Assembly: GCF_030994125.1 (NCBI RefSeq)
Contig: NZ_CP099917.1
Span: forward strand, 2,522,501 to 2,557,500
Source of the DNA: Pseudoalteromonas xiamenensis
GTDB lineage: Bacteria; Pseudomonadota; Gammaproteobacteria; Enterobacterales; Alteromonadaceae
DNA length: 35,000 nt
Reading direction: 5' to 3'
In this document: one piece after another, positions 34,903-35,000 of the stretch
Position numbering within the stretch: the stretch's first letter is position 1
How the letters are laid out: each line of letters starts with the position of its first letter
The notes under the pieces: model-generated
Databases searched by the model: none
Seen by the model: only the letters and a program-made list of their open reading frames with translations
What the model was told of the DNA's origin: nothing
Made by a program: the position numbers and the translations under genes

Positions 34903-35000
34903 TCATTTACGTAACACTCCATCGACTTTATGATTAATGTCCGTAATCCTCATTGCAATAGAAGCGAAGGCTTCATAATGTAAAACTGCCATGGCATTCC
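34903..35000 (-). CDS. Possible 3' end of a gene entering from the right (partial)
   Basis: An open frame on the minus strand runs in from the window edge and stops at 34903-34905. The last residues would be VLHYEAFASIAMRITD then INHKVDGVLRK. Only about 31 residues are visible; the composition is that of an ordinary helical protein. The family is not recognised, and the frame could be accidental. Confidence 0.35.
   Translation of the reverse strand, partial: NAMAVLHYEAFASIAMRITDINHKVDGVLRK

Overview
The window looks like a chromosomal segment of a marine gammaproteobacterium of the Alteromonadales, probably Pseudoalteromonas or a close relative. This rests on the gammaproteobacterial 23S/5S rRNA, spc and alpha operon genes that closely resemble those of E. 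coli, a YdhF/PurT/YcgM gene set and a TorF-type outer-membrane protein. The genus assignment is inference from general similarity, not from a search.

Layout. 1-2526 is the 3' part of a 23S rRNA gene. It is followed by two intact 5S rRNA genes and two decayed 5S-like units, each with its own terminator (2656-3480). 3487-8809 is a probable persulfide-stress locus: a rhodanese and a small DUF2892 membrane protein face a two-cysteine ArsR repressor of the YgaV/BigR/SqrR type, which is translationally coupled to an RND pump and its periplasmic adaptor. The divergent promoters carry two inverted-repeat operators. 8879-12457 holds metabolic genes: an iodotyrosine-deiodinase-like flavoprotein, a YcgM-type FAH protein, purT and a YdhF-type aldo/keto reductase. 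12536-16935 holds a TorF-family outer-membrane protein, an unrecognised 432-residue protein and an AsmA-family protein.

17132-24705 is the most unusual part. A 162-residue protein is convergent with a membrane-anchored Ser/Thr kinase with TPRs. Beyond the kinase lie seven tandem GTG-started genes for secreted 166-residue proteins, repeated with an exact 600-bp period except for one 625-bp step. The mature bodies are almost identical, while the last ten residues differ in every copy. Copy 4 has a new tail, with its old tail left as a fossil after the stop codon. The 162-residue protein ends in the same kind of tail. A diverged direct repeat of about 140 bp flanks the array and carries a promoter-like element on each side. 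A polysaccharide-deacetylase lipoprotein gene follows (24939-25811).

26155-34635 is the spc operon (rplN to rpmJ) and the alpha operon (rpsM to rplQ), with the S4-binding alpha leader conserved. The S10 operon genes normally found just upstream of rplN are absent; rplN has its own promoter-like sequence and a terminator-like hairpin in its leader. The window ends with 11 perfect copies of a 7-bp repeat and what may be the 3' end of another gene on the minus strand.
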